Made by a program: the position numbers and the translations under genes
Shown here: in pieces, positions 13,401-23,988 of the stretch
Position numbering within the stretch: position 1 is the stretch's first letter
Layout: each line of letters begins with the position of its first letter
Notes under the pieces: model-generated
Database searches by the model: none
Told to the model about the DNA's origin: nothing
What the model saw: only the letters and a program-made list of their open reading frames with translations
Assembly (NCBI GenBank): GCA_910592005.1
Contig: CAJVPP010000034.1
Location: 1-59,321, forward strand
Source of the DNA: Funneliformis mosseae
Lineage: Eukaryota > Glomeromycota > Glomeromycetes > Glomerales > Glomeraceae
Length of the DNA stretch: 59,321 nucleotides
Direction of reading: 5' to 3'

Positions 13401-16400
13401 AATTGTAGCGTACATATTTAATATTATTTTTTTACGTAGAACTTATACGTGTATATTTGCTTGCTTCCTATTTAACTTTTTTAAATAGAACAGCGGTATG
13501 CAATAATGATATTGAATTATTCCAATTAATTGATCAAGTAATAATTTTTTTGTTTTTTATCGGTGTGTTTCTTTTACGGAAATTTATATTTAATAGATCG
13601 ATGGGATATAAGAATTTTTTTTGTGACAATAAGATCATCTTAGATGGTGACGATGTTATGCGATTTTTAAGGCAGTTTCCAACTTGCGCACCAAGAATGG
13701 TAGGCGGATTTATCTTCCGATTAGAGTTAAGATACCCATTAAAAAATTAGAAAAAAAAAATTTGATTTTTTAAACTAGCGCAAAAAGTTTTATTGTTTTT
13801 CCTTATACTGAGTCAAAAAATATACACAATATGTCGATTTGGTACCCTTTTCCCAGCACTCCCCCATTTTTTTATTTTAACCGTTTTTTATTGTTTTCGA
13901 AATTTTTTAAAATTTTATCAGATAATCATAATCGTTGAACCCCAATGCTTTTGAATTTCACATCCTTTCAATATCTTCATTTTCTTCTTTTTTATGCTAA
14001 CCCTACACTTCCGGGCATCTCAATTTTATCACAATTACGACGATCATATGGGAGAAATGCATTAATATTAAATATTCTACTCATGCTCGGAAATTATAGC
14101 CATTATTCATTTTATCACATTTAAAAATGGCGTTATAAAATTTTTGGAAATTTATTAGAAATAACATTTTGCAATTCAAACAACAGAAGTACGTTATCAA
14201 TTTATGTTTATAAATGACTTTTGAATGAAATACAATATTTCTACATACGCACAAATTCATTTGATCATTGAATAATAAAGTATCAATTTTATAATTGTAT
14301 TAGGTATTTTAAACGAAAGACTTTATACATCTAAATTAAATGATTAAAAAAACCACCTTTTTTATAAGAAATCGATATTATAAAGAATTAAAACATTTCT
14401 TAATTAGCACATAACCATTTTTTACCATCCGAAAACCCATTTTAATTTTTCTATAGAATCTATAAACGAGTTTAGATTCGGAAATATTTATTCGGGTCCA
14501 GCCGAATATACGTGATTTATTTTATAAGAGATCGACAATGTGATATAAGGATGTCACCCTACACCCGTTTCTTTTTTTAAAAATGACTCCGTTATCATGA
14601 AACGGAAGAAGCTTATAAGAAACTTATTCCTAAATATTTCGTGCTCCTTTTTGAAAGTCCGCTTGAGACACTCACTTACCGGATAATGCTTTGTTAGGAT
14701 TTGGCGTGGGATTTGGATTTCGTTGGGTTATGACAAAGAAGGGCTTGGGATAAGGTTTATTTTAAAATACATACTCTTTGAAATTTAGAGGGTGGATTTA
14801 ATGTTAAAGTTAGTGTTGGAAAAGGCCGATTTTAAAAACCAAACATTTTTCTATGGTGCGCCATTTTTTATTGCTAAACAATTTAATTGACTCTAATGTA
14901 TGATCGATGATTGATCTCTAGACTCAGTCATTCGGTTGACTAAGTCCCGTGAACATGATTTGTAACTTCAGCCTGATGTCGGCGTCCATTTAGGAATACC
15001 AAAAAGAATACGCGACGCGTTTATTAAGTTTATGTATTACATCTTAAGATTAAATTTTAAGTTTTATTGCTATTTCTTAGGTGGAAAATAATTTTTATTT
15101 ACTGATTAAAAAATCTTTGATTCTAACTTAATTTGGAACAATATGAGGAGGATATTGTTAAAAAAAATTTTTTTATAGCTCAATTTTGGGCACGCTTTGA
15201 ATGACTTTTAACAATTAAAAAATATTATATTATTGTTGAAAATGAAACGCAAAAATTTTTTTTAAAAATGATCAAAATGATCTTCAAAGTTCTTTCTTTT
15301 TTTTTGCTTTACGATATTACTATAAATTCGCGACCACGAAAATGAAAGATCATCACCTTGTAATTAGGACATTTAAGTTCATCATATTGTTTACCTCCAA
15401 AATGACAACATCCTTGAAAAAAAAAAAAAAAAAAAAAGAATAAATAAACAAAGAAATTTTACAAATGGTTAATTATTTTTTTTTTATTTTAATTATTTTT
15501 ATTTTAATTTTACGCCTGAACCTGAACTTATTTTCCGATTATGTTCCTAAAACGGAAACATGAAAGCAACACATCTACGTTACTGTAAAATTAGATCGTA
15601 ACCCCAATAATACGTACATACTATAGGGTCAAGTTAGTAAATAGTTTAGTTTAAAATGCATTGAGGCTTGAACTTCTATTCATTTGAAGTAAACAGTCGA
15701 ATAAATTTTGAATTGGTTTTATTAAGATTCATTGTATGCTCGTAAATGTATGGGGAGAGAATAAAATTCTGAACAATTTTATTGTTTGTATTGTTTACCT
15801 AGCCTTATGATGCGATGTAAGAAAAAAAAAAGGATTCCTACTCCTTTTTTTTTTTTTATTTTTTATTTATTATTTTATTTTTTTTTTTAAAGGAAAAAAA
15901 AAAGGAAAGAAAAAAAGGCCCCTGTACATCATATGAATATATGCATATTCATATATATACAGTATATATGCACAGTGATTATTTTGTTATATTACGTGTC
16001 AAATTGTAATTGATTTATATTGAAGAATTTGATAAAATAAATTTTTTTTAATTAAATTGCTTTTTGTTTGTGCTATTATCAAAGCAAAGATATTTAAACT
16101 TTTTTTTTTAGCCCTCAATTTTTTTTTTGAAGATTCTCGTTTTGTGTAATAATTAATTTATTCCAAGAATTTTCGATCAAATAATCGTTCCAATCCTTAT
16201 GCAGAAAAGATTTTCATACTTCATTTCCGCGGGGTTTTTCGATTTCTAAAGAGAAAAGAAATTTAATAAATAATAGTACAACTAAGCTTTTTTAGATTCT
16301 CAATCCACAAAAGGTTTAACACATACATTTCTTTGTTAAGAGGTCATTATCAAAGACGGATGAATAATTTCATAGAAATTCCCGGTAGAATACATAGATA

Positions 16401-17480
16401 TACTACGTACGTACGTTAGGGGTTTTATTTTAATATTGTTGAAGTACAGGTATTGTGCAAGGACATAAAATACATTATTAACATGTGTTATTTCTCCACA
16501 TTATTTCACATTTCAAAATGCTTGGGATCCTGTACATCATTGACTCTATCGGAATATTTTTTACAAGTACCAATAAAAGTCTCGAAAATAAAATTCCCAA
16601 AAAAGTGTATGATTCAGCAAAATGCAGATTCCAAAATTTTACATAAACAAACATGATTTTGGGGAAGGACTGAGAAGATTATCAGTGCGAAACCTGTAGA
16701 GGATCTTTGTTTGCATTGCTTTGAATAAAATGAGATTTTGACGTGTATTTCGTTACATTTATCGAAGTTGATCATATTCCATAATTTCATTTCAAGATTT
16801 TTAAGTTTTTGTAAGATCACTACGTTCTATTAAGAAATTCTTTATTAATAATTAGTAACAGTACATACTGTGGATACATGCAGGTTATGCCAAGAACGTA
16901 TAAGGTAACCAACCTAAAATTCGGGTTCTTTTCCATCGTAATGTTCTTTATAACGTATTAAAAGTAAATAAATATGTAACGTAAATAAATACGTAATGTT
17001 AATATGAAGAAACATAAGAATCTTATGATTTCTCTCCCAATCTATTACATAAAGAATGTAAGTAAAAATTTTCAATTGAATGGAAGTATCTCACAGAACA
17101 ATTATGCAAGCAAATCAATTTTATCAAATCTAAAGTTGAACCATATTTTTCAATAATTGATGTTAACACAGCATTAAAAAATGTAATCTACATATGGCAA
17201 AGATGTGTTGTGTATTACTTACTGATTTAGAAACTTTGTACTTGGTTTTTTTTTTCTTTTTTTTCGTCTTTTTTTTTTTTGTGCGCATAACATGTTAGGT
17301 AAAATGATATACAATAACGGAACTTGAATTTTTACTAATTAAAAGGGAATTCGTAATGTATTAGTAAATCACAACATAACAGCAAAAAGATACCAAGGAA
17401 AAAGCGGAAACGATATACAGTAACATTAAGACGATTAGTAATTCAAAACTTTATTTTCGGACCAATGTTCCTATTAACAT
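10441..17480. other. Long intergenic region with scattered weak open frames
   Basis: No gene with family resemblance is seen. The patch 11820-12190 is less AT-rich and has short open frames on both strands, one of them on the minus strand reading EVYLIDMDGHSTRLIGIFF. It could be a relic of an unrecognised gene. (AAT)n microsatellite occurs at 12688-12715. Around 15820-15960 there are poly-purine/poly-pyrimidine runs and a near-palindrome of ATATGAATATA type. None of these has an assignable role. Confidence 0.4.
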
Positions 17481-17481
17481 G

Positions 17482-17629
17482 TTAATCAGCCACGGTTGCA
17501 TAGTGCCACAGTGGCACCGCACATTGCTTGGGGAATCTCATGTGAACCCAATCCATCTTTCCATCCTGTTTCTTTCTCTGTTATTCCTAACCAAAAACAA
17601 AAAATACGATGCAAGGCAAATGTAAACAT
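17482..17629 (-). other. GC-richer patch with overlapping open frames, possible exon relic
   Basis: On the minus strand, two frames stay open here. One begins with ATG at 17629 and runs 47 codons. The other, 17482-17580, reads DWVHMRFPKQ...PLWHYATVAD before its stop and has realistic amino-acid composition. A polypyrimidine tract ending GCAG, like a 3' splice site, lies just upstream near 17630. The patch also holds the perfect dyad GTGCCACAGTGGCAC. I recognise no family, and all of this may be chance in a higher-GC island. Confidence 0.2.
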
Positions 17630-18412
17630 TCTGCAAAAAAAAAAAACAAAAAAAAAATCTCTTTCATAATTTCCATTTAGTTTTTATGGAATCTGAGTTG
17701 ACACTGAGAGCAAGCCACCAGATAGCGCCTTGTGAAACAGTTACTAGACCAAATATGGGTCATAATAAAACGGCGCAGTTTGTGAAAAAACCGCGGTCTT
17801 CTCCGAGTCAAGAATTTATTCCCAAATTTATTATAATGAGAGCATAGTAAATTACCTATTAGGTTGGAAACTCTGAAACGCGAAAAATTTTCGCGTTTAC
17901 ATTATCACGCCAACTTATTTGGTTAAACTCCCTGATTCTCCCATGACCAATTTTGGACACAGTCGATCCTCCCATTCAGTGAGACCTAATTTAAGTGATT
18001 GAGAGTTCTAAATTCGGGCTCTCTTCGAAAAAAAGAATTTTCAACATAAGGATATGATATCATGTAACATGTCGATCTCGCTCGGACTTTAACGAGATCA
18101 GATATCATCATTTCTATTTAGTTATTAAAATGTAATTTAGTAATTTAGTACAGCGCGTTATTATTTATCTTTTTAATCATAATCTTATTATGTAAACATG
18201 AAACAAGATAAGGGGTATTCTATTTAATTTTAAATAATTCTAACGCATATAAAGTACAGGTGGTGAATTGACGTAAAACCTGATTTCTCATTTTTTTTTG
18301 ATTTTTTACAATACTAATTCAGAGTCAGCGCTGAGTTAGGGATCATCATGAATTTCGCTCATCATAATCACATTTTACGCGTTTGTTATTATTCAATGAG
18401 AAAACTTCGTGC

Positions 18413-18445
<33 letters not shown>

Positions 18446-20356
18446 CTTTTTTTTGTTTTCAAATCGGTTAAATTTGGTTGATCTTCGCTCAAAGGAATAA
18501 TTATTTGCCGATATTAACCTGTTTTTGTAATTTTTCTAGTTTCTGAAAAAAAAAAAATCTTGGAATTATTTTGACATGATTAAATGAAATTGTACATACA
18601 TGTGAGTGCATTAATGGCAACCGTATAAATAAATCTCTGATCTAGTCCTAGAAACCTCCAAAATGAGTAATCAAGAAAGAAATCGGTCGTATGAAATTTA
18701 AAAAAAAAAAAATTTTTATTAAGGTTTTTTTTTTTTTCAATGGCTGAAAAAAAACGATCAATCTAAAGCCAATATACAAATTAAAGGATTGACGTGAACT
18801 TTACTTCTTTAAATTTATAGCTTTCTTTTAATAAACCAAAAATGAAAAACAAGTGTATTTGTAATAATAATTTAATTAATCCTTAATCGATTTACCATCC
18901 AAGAATCAATTATTTATTTATTTTTTTTCTTCTTATCAAATAATATTCGGATTATGACTACTTTAAAAAGAATATTGTTATGGAATAATTTGTTTTTGAT
19001 TATAAATTTTGGCAAAACAAAATGACGATTAGCGTCAGAGTTGGATTTCGTGAAAAATTATGATTTTTGAGACGGTAAATTGAGGGAAACGTGTTATTAT
19101 TATATAAGAAAAAAAAACATCATCATACCTTTTTCTGAGCTCTTACGTTTTATAAAGTTTTAACAATGGTTAAAAATGTTTTACAAAGCTCTAAAGCTCA
19201 AATAGGTAAATGATGTATTATACAAAATTTAGTCGATTATAGTTTACATTTTATTTTATTTTTCTTTTAGCATACATACATGATTACATACATGATACTC
19301 CGGACATATTCCCATTTATAGAAAGGTAAAGAATAATTGGCAAAAAAAAAAAAAAAATTTTTTTTTTTGAAACTATCAGTCGTTATCTTTATAAGTTTAA
19401 AAACAGTTGGGTGTTGGTTTTTAAAATGTATATAGAGCTCAGAAAAGGAAATAAGCTTATTTAAAACTGTCTATAAATAGAATTTCGTTATTTCTAGATT
19501 TAATTTAATTTTTTTGTTTATTTAAAAATAATAATAATAATAATAATAAAATGAAAAAGAAAAAGATTGAATAAAAGTTAATATAAATTAAGATTCAGAA
19601 TTTAATTTCGTTAAAGCTTAATAAAAATTATTTCGCGCTTTAAATTTTTATTTTTATTCTTTATTTTTTTTTTTAAAAAAAAAAAAACTCCCGAAAGTCG
19701 TTATACTGCGTTTAGATTAAAACAGATTAGGAAACATTACAATGAGGGAGAACAGATTCCGAAAATTTACACAAGGGTATCGGCCGACTACACAAGGATT
19801 TAAAAATATTGGCCTTGTACATTTCCCAAATTTAGTAATAACGGCAATTCGCTTTATACGAACGGTAATTTGTATAAAAAATCTTTTGAAATCTTTATTT
19901 TTTTTTTCATAATCTTAAAGTTATATTACTAAAACATTAATTAATTTGTGCACTTAATTACATTTTTCCCCATTAACGAAATAAATTTTGGTCTTTAAAA
20001 AAGATAGGGGAGCCATACTCAATTAAAAAAAATTACAGAAACACACGAATTTTGCTTTTTTTTTTTTTTTAAAAAAAAAAAAAAGGAAGTAAGGTTAATC
20101 TTAGGACCTTTGAAATCCTTATATATATATTACATATACTTATTATTTATTTATTTTGTACTTAAAATGTGAAGGAAGATTATTATGTTACAAAAACGGT
20201 TTGTTTATAAAAAAGAAAATAAAATTATATCAAATCATAAAAAAAAAGAAAAGAAAGAAAGAAAATAAAATTATATAAATTCCAAAAAAAAAAGAAAGAA
20301 TGTAAACTCTTACATAAATTAATTAATTTACTTACAATAATAATTTGAATTTTAAT
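17630..20356. other. Intergenic region with homopolymer runs
   Basis: No gene is seen. The stretch holds a 23-bp dyad at 17876-17898 (listed separately), a 27-nt poly-A run at 18419-18445, (AAT)n at about 19528-19549, and several T(n)A(n) blocks. Confidence 0.5.
17876..17898. promoter_or_regulatory. Perfect dyad AAACGCGAAAA-A-TTTTCGCGTTT
   Basis: Two perfect 11-bp arms are separated by one base. Each arm holds ACGCGAAAA, which resembles the MBF/E2F-type sites of fungal and animal G1/S genes (ACGCG, TTTCGCG). A shorter relative, CGAAAATTTTCG, is at 33520-33531. No gene with a start nearby explains it, so the regulatory reading is an inference. Confidence 0.3.
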
Positions 20357-21331
20357 TTAATAGAAATAATAATTCTCATCGATAGCAGAAAATTGAATAT
20401 TTGTCGCATCGGTTGGAGTTTGATCATAATTCGTCATTCCATACATATTGATATTATTGTTTAAATAGTTAATGTAAGGTTGCTCAAATGGCGCTGGAGA
20501 GCCGTTAAGCAAGTCAAAATCAGACTGCTCGTTTAAGGAGGAGGTATTAGGAAATTTAAAACAATCATTTTCCATTGTTTTATGTTTATTTTGAAACGCA
20601 GTTCCTTCAAGAAAGGTTTCGGCAAAGGGAAATTGTTGATAATAAATATTTCCCATTCCAGCTTCATTTTGAAACGAAGAATCTTCAAGGAAGGTTTGAG
20701 CAAAAGAAGATTCATTTTGAAACGAAGAACCTTTAATGACGGTTGCGGCAAATTCGTTATTATTAATCATGTTGTATTGTTCCGCTATACTTGTTGGAGA
20801 CATAGCTGAATCCTGGTAAGACATAAGAGAAGAAGGAACGACAGGAATGGTCTGTGAATAACTTGATGAAATAATGGGATCGACGAAAGTACAACCAGCA
20901 GCTTGAGCCTTTGGTGTCGGTTTATATTCGTAATGAGGGAAAAATATTTTGTGAAATTCCTTGAACTGCGTAGACAATTCTTCAAACCTTTTCTTCTCGC
21001 TAGGATCTGCTCCTCCCCAAATAAACCCTGCTATCTTACTTTGTTGTGTTCCGTCTCCAAGTTCTCTTTTAATCCCTCTTTTAGCAGCTACCAATCCTAA
21101 GACGGTCCTAAGTATCATGAAGCTGTTTACTTGTCTTTTTGGCACTATTTGATCAACTGGCGTGGTATCAAGTTTATAAAATTTGGAGAATAAACTCTGT
21201 ATATCGTATTTGTGGTTGAATATTTCTTCCCGGTTAAATCTATTAATGATTTTAATTTGTTCTTCGTTAGGACGTTCGTTCTTGGACGACTTAAGTTTGC
21301 CTTGCCAATCGGGATTCGCAATAATACTCAT
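20357..21331 (-). CDS. HMG-box (MATA-HMG-like) protein, copy 2
   Basis: A 324-residue predicted transcription factor. Residues 62-138 form a recognisable MATA-type HMG box: VPKRQVNSFMILRTVL entry, then KIAGFIWGGADPSEKKRFEEL for helices 2-3, closing with FFPHYEYKPTP. The NSFMILR and YEYKP elements are the family hallmarks. The rest is low-complexity and rich in Asn, Gln, Ser and Phe, as expected of a disordered activation tail. Three 13-residue repeats F-A-x-T-(F/V)-(L/I)-x-x-(S/T)-(S/A)-F-Q-N lie at 194-206, 210-222 and 236-248. The ATG at 21331 is the first in the frame. A TATAAATA octamer sits 148 bp upstream on the same strand. It lies about 1.3 kb downstream of HMG copy 3 in the same orientation, and the two look like an old tandem duplicate pair. 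Mating-type function cannot be claimed from sequence. Confidence 0.9.
   Translation of the reverse strand: MSIIANPDWQGKLKSSKNERPNEEQIKIINRFNREEIFNHKYDIQSLFSKFYKLDTTPVDQIVPKRQVNSFMILRTVLGLVAAKRGIKRELGDGTQQSKIAGFIWGGADPSEKKRFEELSTQFKEFHKIFFPHYEYKPTPKAQAAGCTFVDPIISSSYSQTIPVVPSSLMSYQDSAMSPTSIAEQYNMINNNEFAATVIKGSSFQNESSFAQTFLEDSSFQNEAGMGNIYYQQFPFAETFLEGTAFQNKHKTMENDCFKFPNTSSLNEQSDFDLLNGSPAPFEQPYINYLNNNINMYGMTNYDQTPTDATNIQFSAIDENYYFY
20588..20752 (-). repeat. In-frame repeat in HMG copy 2
   Basis: Three 39-bp units encode FA-x-T-x4-(S/T)-(S/A)-FQN, with spacers of 3 and 13 codons. The unit is unrelated to the tail repeats of copies 1 and 3. Confidence 0.75.
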
Positions 21332-21471
21332 GGTTTTAATTTCGATGAAAATTTTGTAATTTGTTTTTATTGCTTTTTTGATAAAGGTAATTATTTCTTT
21401 GTTTGATAAAAGTCAAATTTTTTTTTTTTTTTTTTTTTTTGTTCTATTTGTCGTCTGGACGGGTGGGGGTG

Positions 21472-21479
21472 TATTTATA
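21472..21479 (-). promoter_or_regulatory. Putative TATA box of HMG copy 2
   Basis: TATAAATA on the minus strand, 148 bp before the ATG at 21331. A C-tract (ACCCCCACCC) lies just downstream, and a 23-nt homopolymer (21418-21440, A on the coding strand) lies between it and the start codon. Confidence 0.4.
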
Positions 21480-21875
21480 ACGAAATTTATAATTACAAAT
21501 TTCAAAAAGGAAGAAATAAAAGGAAAATCATATATATATATATATAAAAAAAGTTTTAGACTATTACTCATTGACAAATAAAAATTTTTTTTTTTATATT
21601 TCAAATTAAAAAATAAAAAATTTTTCAATTTTTCACATCTAAGTTTGCTTTGTTGAAATTACCTAAATTTATTATTATTTTATTTACGCCATGCTTTTAT
21701 TGCTCCTTTTTTTTTTTTTTTTCTTTTTTCTTTACTTTTTTTTTTTTTTTATTATTACAGCATATATTGATAACACAGTCAATCTTCTAAAGGAAATTAT
21801 TTACCTATTGTCACGTGAGCTTATATGACATGGGATTCATAACCTAGAAATAAAATCTTCCGTGTGAGTATAGAA

Positions 21876-22010
21876 GACGTTTAAAAAACGTCGTTCACCT
21901 GGAAAACATCTGGAAAAAACCCCCACAACTGGAAACTGTAGCACGTTTTCGGTTTTCGGTTATATGACGTTTTCCGGATGACTCTGGCGGTTTCCTGGCC
22001 GTTACCGTTC
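21876..22010. other. GC-richer patch with repeated GGAAAAC/GTTTTCC words
   Basis: This stretch lies between HMG copies 2 and 3. It starts with a hairpin, GACGTTT-AAA-AAACGTC (21876-21892), and carries several copies of CTGGAAAA, TGGAAAC and GTTTTC(C)GG in both orientations. It could be an upstream regulatory region of HMG copy 2 or part of a dispersed repeat. Minus-strand frames here are open but look incidental. Confidence 0.3.
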
Positions 22011-22679
22011 ATTTTTTTGAACGTTCTCTTTTCAACGATACATGTGTAGGTTTCGAATGTTTCCGAAAGAAATTCAAAGTTATCAAAAAAAAAAATTTCC
22101 ACCACACGCATATACGCTTTTAAAAAAAACAACTCACGAATTGTATCTTATAAAGCTTTGTTTTCTTTGCTTATGTATCATATGTATCATACAAAATTTT
22201 ACATTTTTAAATATCAAGGTCATGCACATTTACTTGATTTATTTTTTTACGCTTCATTTCATTTTTTTTTTTCATGCATATATGGTCAGTTTATTATTTT
22301 CTATCAAACAAGGTCTTCATGGTAAACGACTGACTGTCGTCACTTGATCATTTTCCGCAAATTGTCATTTCCCTTTAATTTGTCCTTTGTGACATACATG
22401 GTCACAAATTTTAAAAAGTATCCATCACGTAATAAGTCGATCCTATGGTTAAAATCACATATGAAGGTTTTATCATTTTATTTTATCTTTTATGTTTAAT
22501 TCTCTTAAAATTTGATTTCGCTAAATAAAATAATTGGAATAATGGATACTTTACATAATTCATAAATTAATGTTCTTATTACATAATGTACATTTGACTT
22601 AATAAAACTTAGAAAATTAGAAAATATTGGTATACAATCGTGAATTACACTTATTTCATGAATTCATTATAAATTTTTT

Positions 22680-23909
22680 TTAAGAGTAATTTGGAATAAA
22701 TAAATCATTGCCGTTTAAATGATTATATTCTCCTTGATGATCATCGAAAGGATATTGTTGCATAAGAATATCATTATGTATGGAAAATGGCTTTACATAC
22801 AATTCTTTTGGAATTGTTTTTTCATTAAATTCCGGAAGGATTGGTTCATCGAGAATATTTTCAGAATCATAAACACCCTGGCCATTCACGTATGTACGTT
22901 GTGTGGTACCGATATGATCATTGCCTTGAGCTTGTAAATGCGTATTCGAAGAGTTATTCATCGATTCATGAGACATGACTTGTACTTGAGCACCATTCAT
23001 TTGTTGAGAATGATCCACATGATTAAAACTTTGAGATTGTAAATTCGTATTCGAAAAATTATGAGACATGATTTGTACTTGAGCACTACTCATTTGTCGA
23101 ACATGATCATTTGATATGTTAAATCTTTGAGATTGTAAATGCGCATTAGAGTTATTCATTGATTCATTAGTCATAACTTGTGCTTGAGCAATCTCCATTA
23201 GTTGCGAATCATCATGATCATTTGGAGATATGTTAAATCTTTGAGATTGTAAATGCGCTTTCGAAGATTTATTCATCGATTCTTGAGGCATGACTTGTGC
23301 TTGAGCACTCTCCATTTGTTGCGGATTATCAACACAATCATTTGGAGCGATGGTAATGCTTTGAGCGTGTAAATGCGCAGTCGACGAGCTATTTTTCGTT
23401 TCTCGTGGCAAGTGATCGTCATTTTTAGGACGATATTGTTTAATAATGGTATGTTTATTTTTATTTCGGTTCGGTTTATAAACATAACCCGGATTTTTTT
23501 TAGCGTGTGCTTCTTTAATTTTTGTAGCCAATTCTTTAAAAAAATCGGTATATTTCTGTTCTTCCTTTAATTCTTCCCATATTATCTTACTAAACTTCTT
23601 ACCGAGGGGCATTTTCATACACCTTTTCACTTGATGATCTTCACATATTTTTTCGACGACCTGGTCTAAATGTTTATTAAGCGTGTTTGTATATAAAATG
23701 TTTGAATTGGAAGGTCGTTTGATCTTGCCATCCCGATTTCTTTCTACATTTTTCGAGTATTTTATAACATATATTTCCATATCATTATTATCGATTTCGT
23801 ATTTTAAAGATTGTATCGCATTATCTATGTCGGTTTTATATTTTCCCCGTCTAAGGGTGATAATTTTGTCAACCGTGAAGTAATCTAAATTATTCTTTAG
23901 TTCTGACAT
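22680..23909 (-). CDS. HMG-box (MATA-HMG-like) protein, copy 3, with long repeat tail
   Basis: A 409-residue predicted nuclear DNA-binding protein. The frame is open further upstream to 23951, but the first real ATG is at 23909, about 70-80 bp past a TATATATAAGG element, so 23909 is taken as the start. Residues about 64-146 are an HMG box: KIKRPSNSNILYTN entry, KKFSKIIWEELKEEQKYTDF in the middle, ending in KKNPGYVYKPNRNKNK, which is the MATA-type (Y/F)P-x-Y-x-Y-x-P end. An extra loop between helices 1 and 2 makes the box longer than usual. Residues about 179-328 consist of four to five 32-40-residue repeats around HLQSQ(R/S)FN, NDH, QM, AQ(A/V)QVM and ESMNNSS. The tail is acidic, with many Asn and Gln. 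It is paralogous to copy 2 just downstream. Confidence 0.88.
   Translation of the reverse strand: MSELKNNLDYFTVDKIITLRRGKYKTDIDNAIQSLKYEIDNNDMEIYVIKYSKNVERNRDGKIKRPSNSNILYTNTLNKHLDQVVEKICEDHQVKRCMKMPLGKKFSKIIWEELKEEQKYTDFFKELATKIKEAHAKKNPGYVYKPNRNKNKHTIIKQYRPKNDDHLPRETKNSSSTAHLHAQSITIAPNDCVDNPQQMESAQAQVMPQESMNKSSKAHLQSQRFNISPNDHDDSQLMEIAQAQVMTNESMNNSNAHLQSQRFNISNDHVRQMSSAQVQIMSHNFSNTNLQSQSFNHVDHSQQMNGAQVQVMSHESMNNSSNTHLQAQGNDHIGTTQRTYVNGQGVYDSENILDEPILPEFNEKTIPKELYVKPFSIHNDILMQQYPFDDHQGEYNHLNGNDLFIPNYS
22926..23375 (-). repeat. In-frame tandem array in HMG copy 3
   Basis: About 4.3 units of roughly 96-120 bp. On the plus strand the unit is marked by TTTGAGATTGTAAATGCG-like and CATGACTTGTGCTTGAGCA-like words. 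Unit lengths differ by small in-frame steps (starts 40, 38, 32 and 35 codons apart). This is what replication slippage or unequal exchange under a reading-frame constraint would produce. Confidence 0.85.
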
Positions 23910-23977
23910 TTCATTTACCGAAAGAAATATTAAATTGAAATGATAAGACAACTTGGCAAGTTTTCAATAAATTTGCG

Positions 23978-23988
23978 CCTTATATATA
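23978..23988 (-). promoter_or_regulatory. Putative TATA box of HMG copy 3
   Basis: TATATATAAGG on the minus strand, about 70-80 bp before the ATG at 23909. If transcription starts about 30 bp downstream, the frame upstream of 23909 would not be translated. Confidence 0.4.

Noticed and set aside
13457..13750. 97-codon plus-strand frame
   Set aside because: Starts at TTG, is hydrophobic and AT-driven, and shows no family resemblance or promoter. The C-terminal half has slightly better composition, but not enough to call a gene.
20582..21152. Several plus- and minus-strand frames over HMG copy 2
   Set aside because: They are shadows of the real HMG frame and its repeats, with no independent coding signal.
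23910..23951. Upstream extension of the HMG copy 3 frame
   Set aside because: The extension starts with TTG, not ATG, and lies at or before the likely transcription start downstream of the TATA-like element. The first ATG is at 23909.
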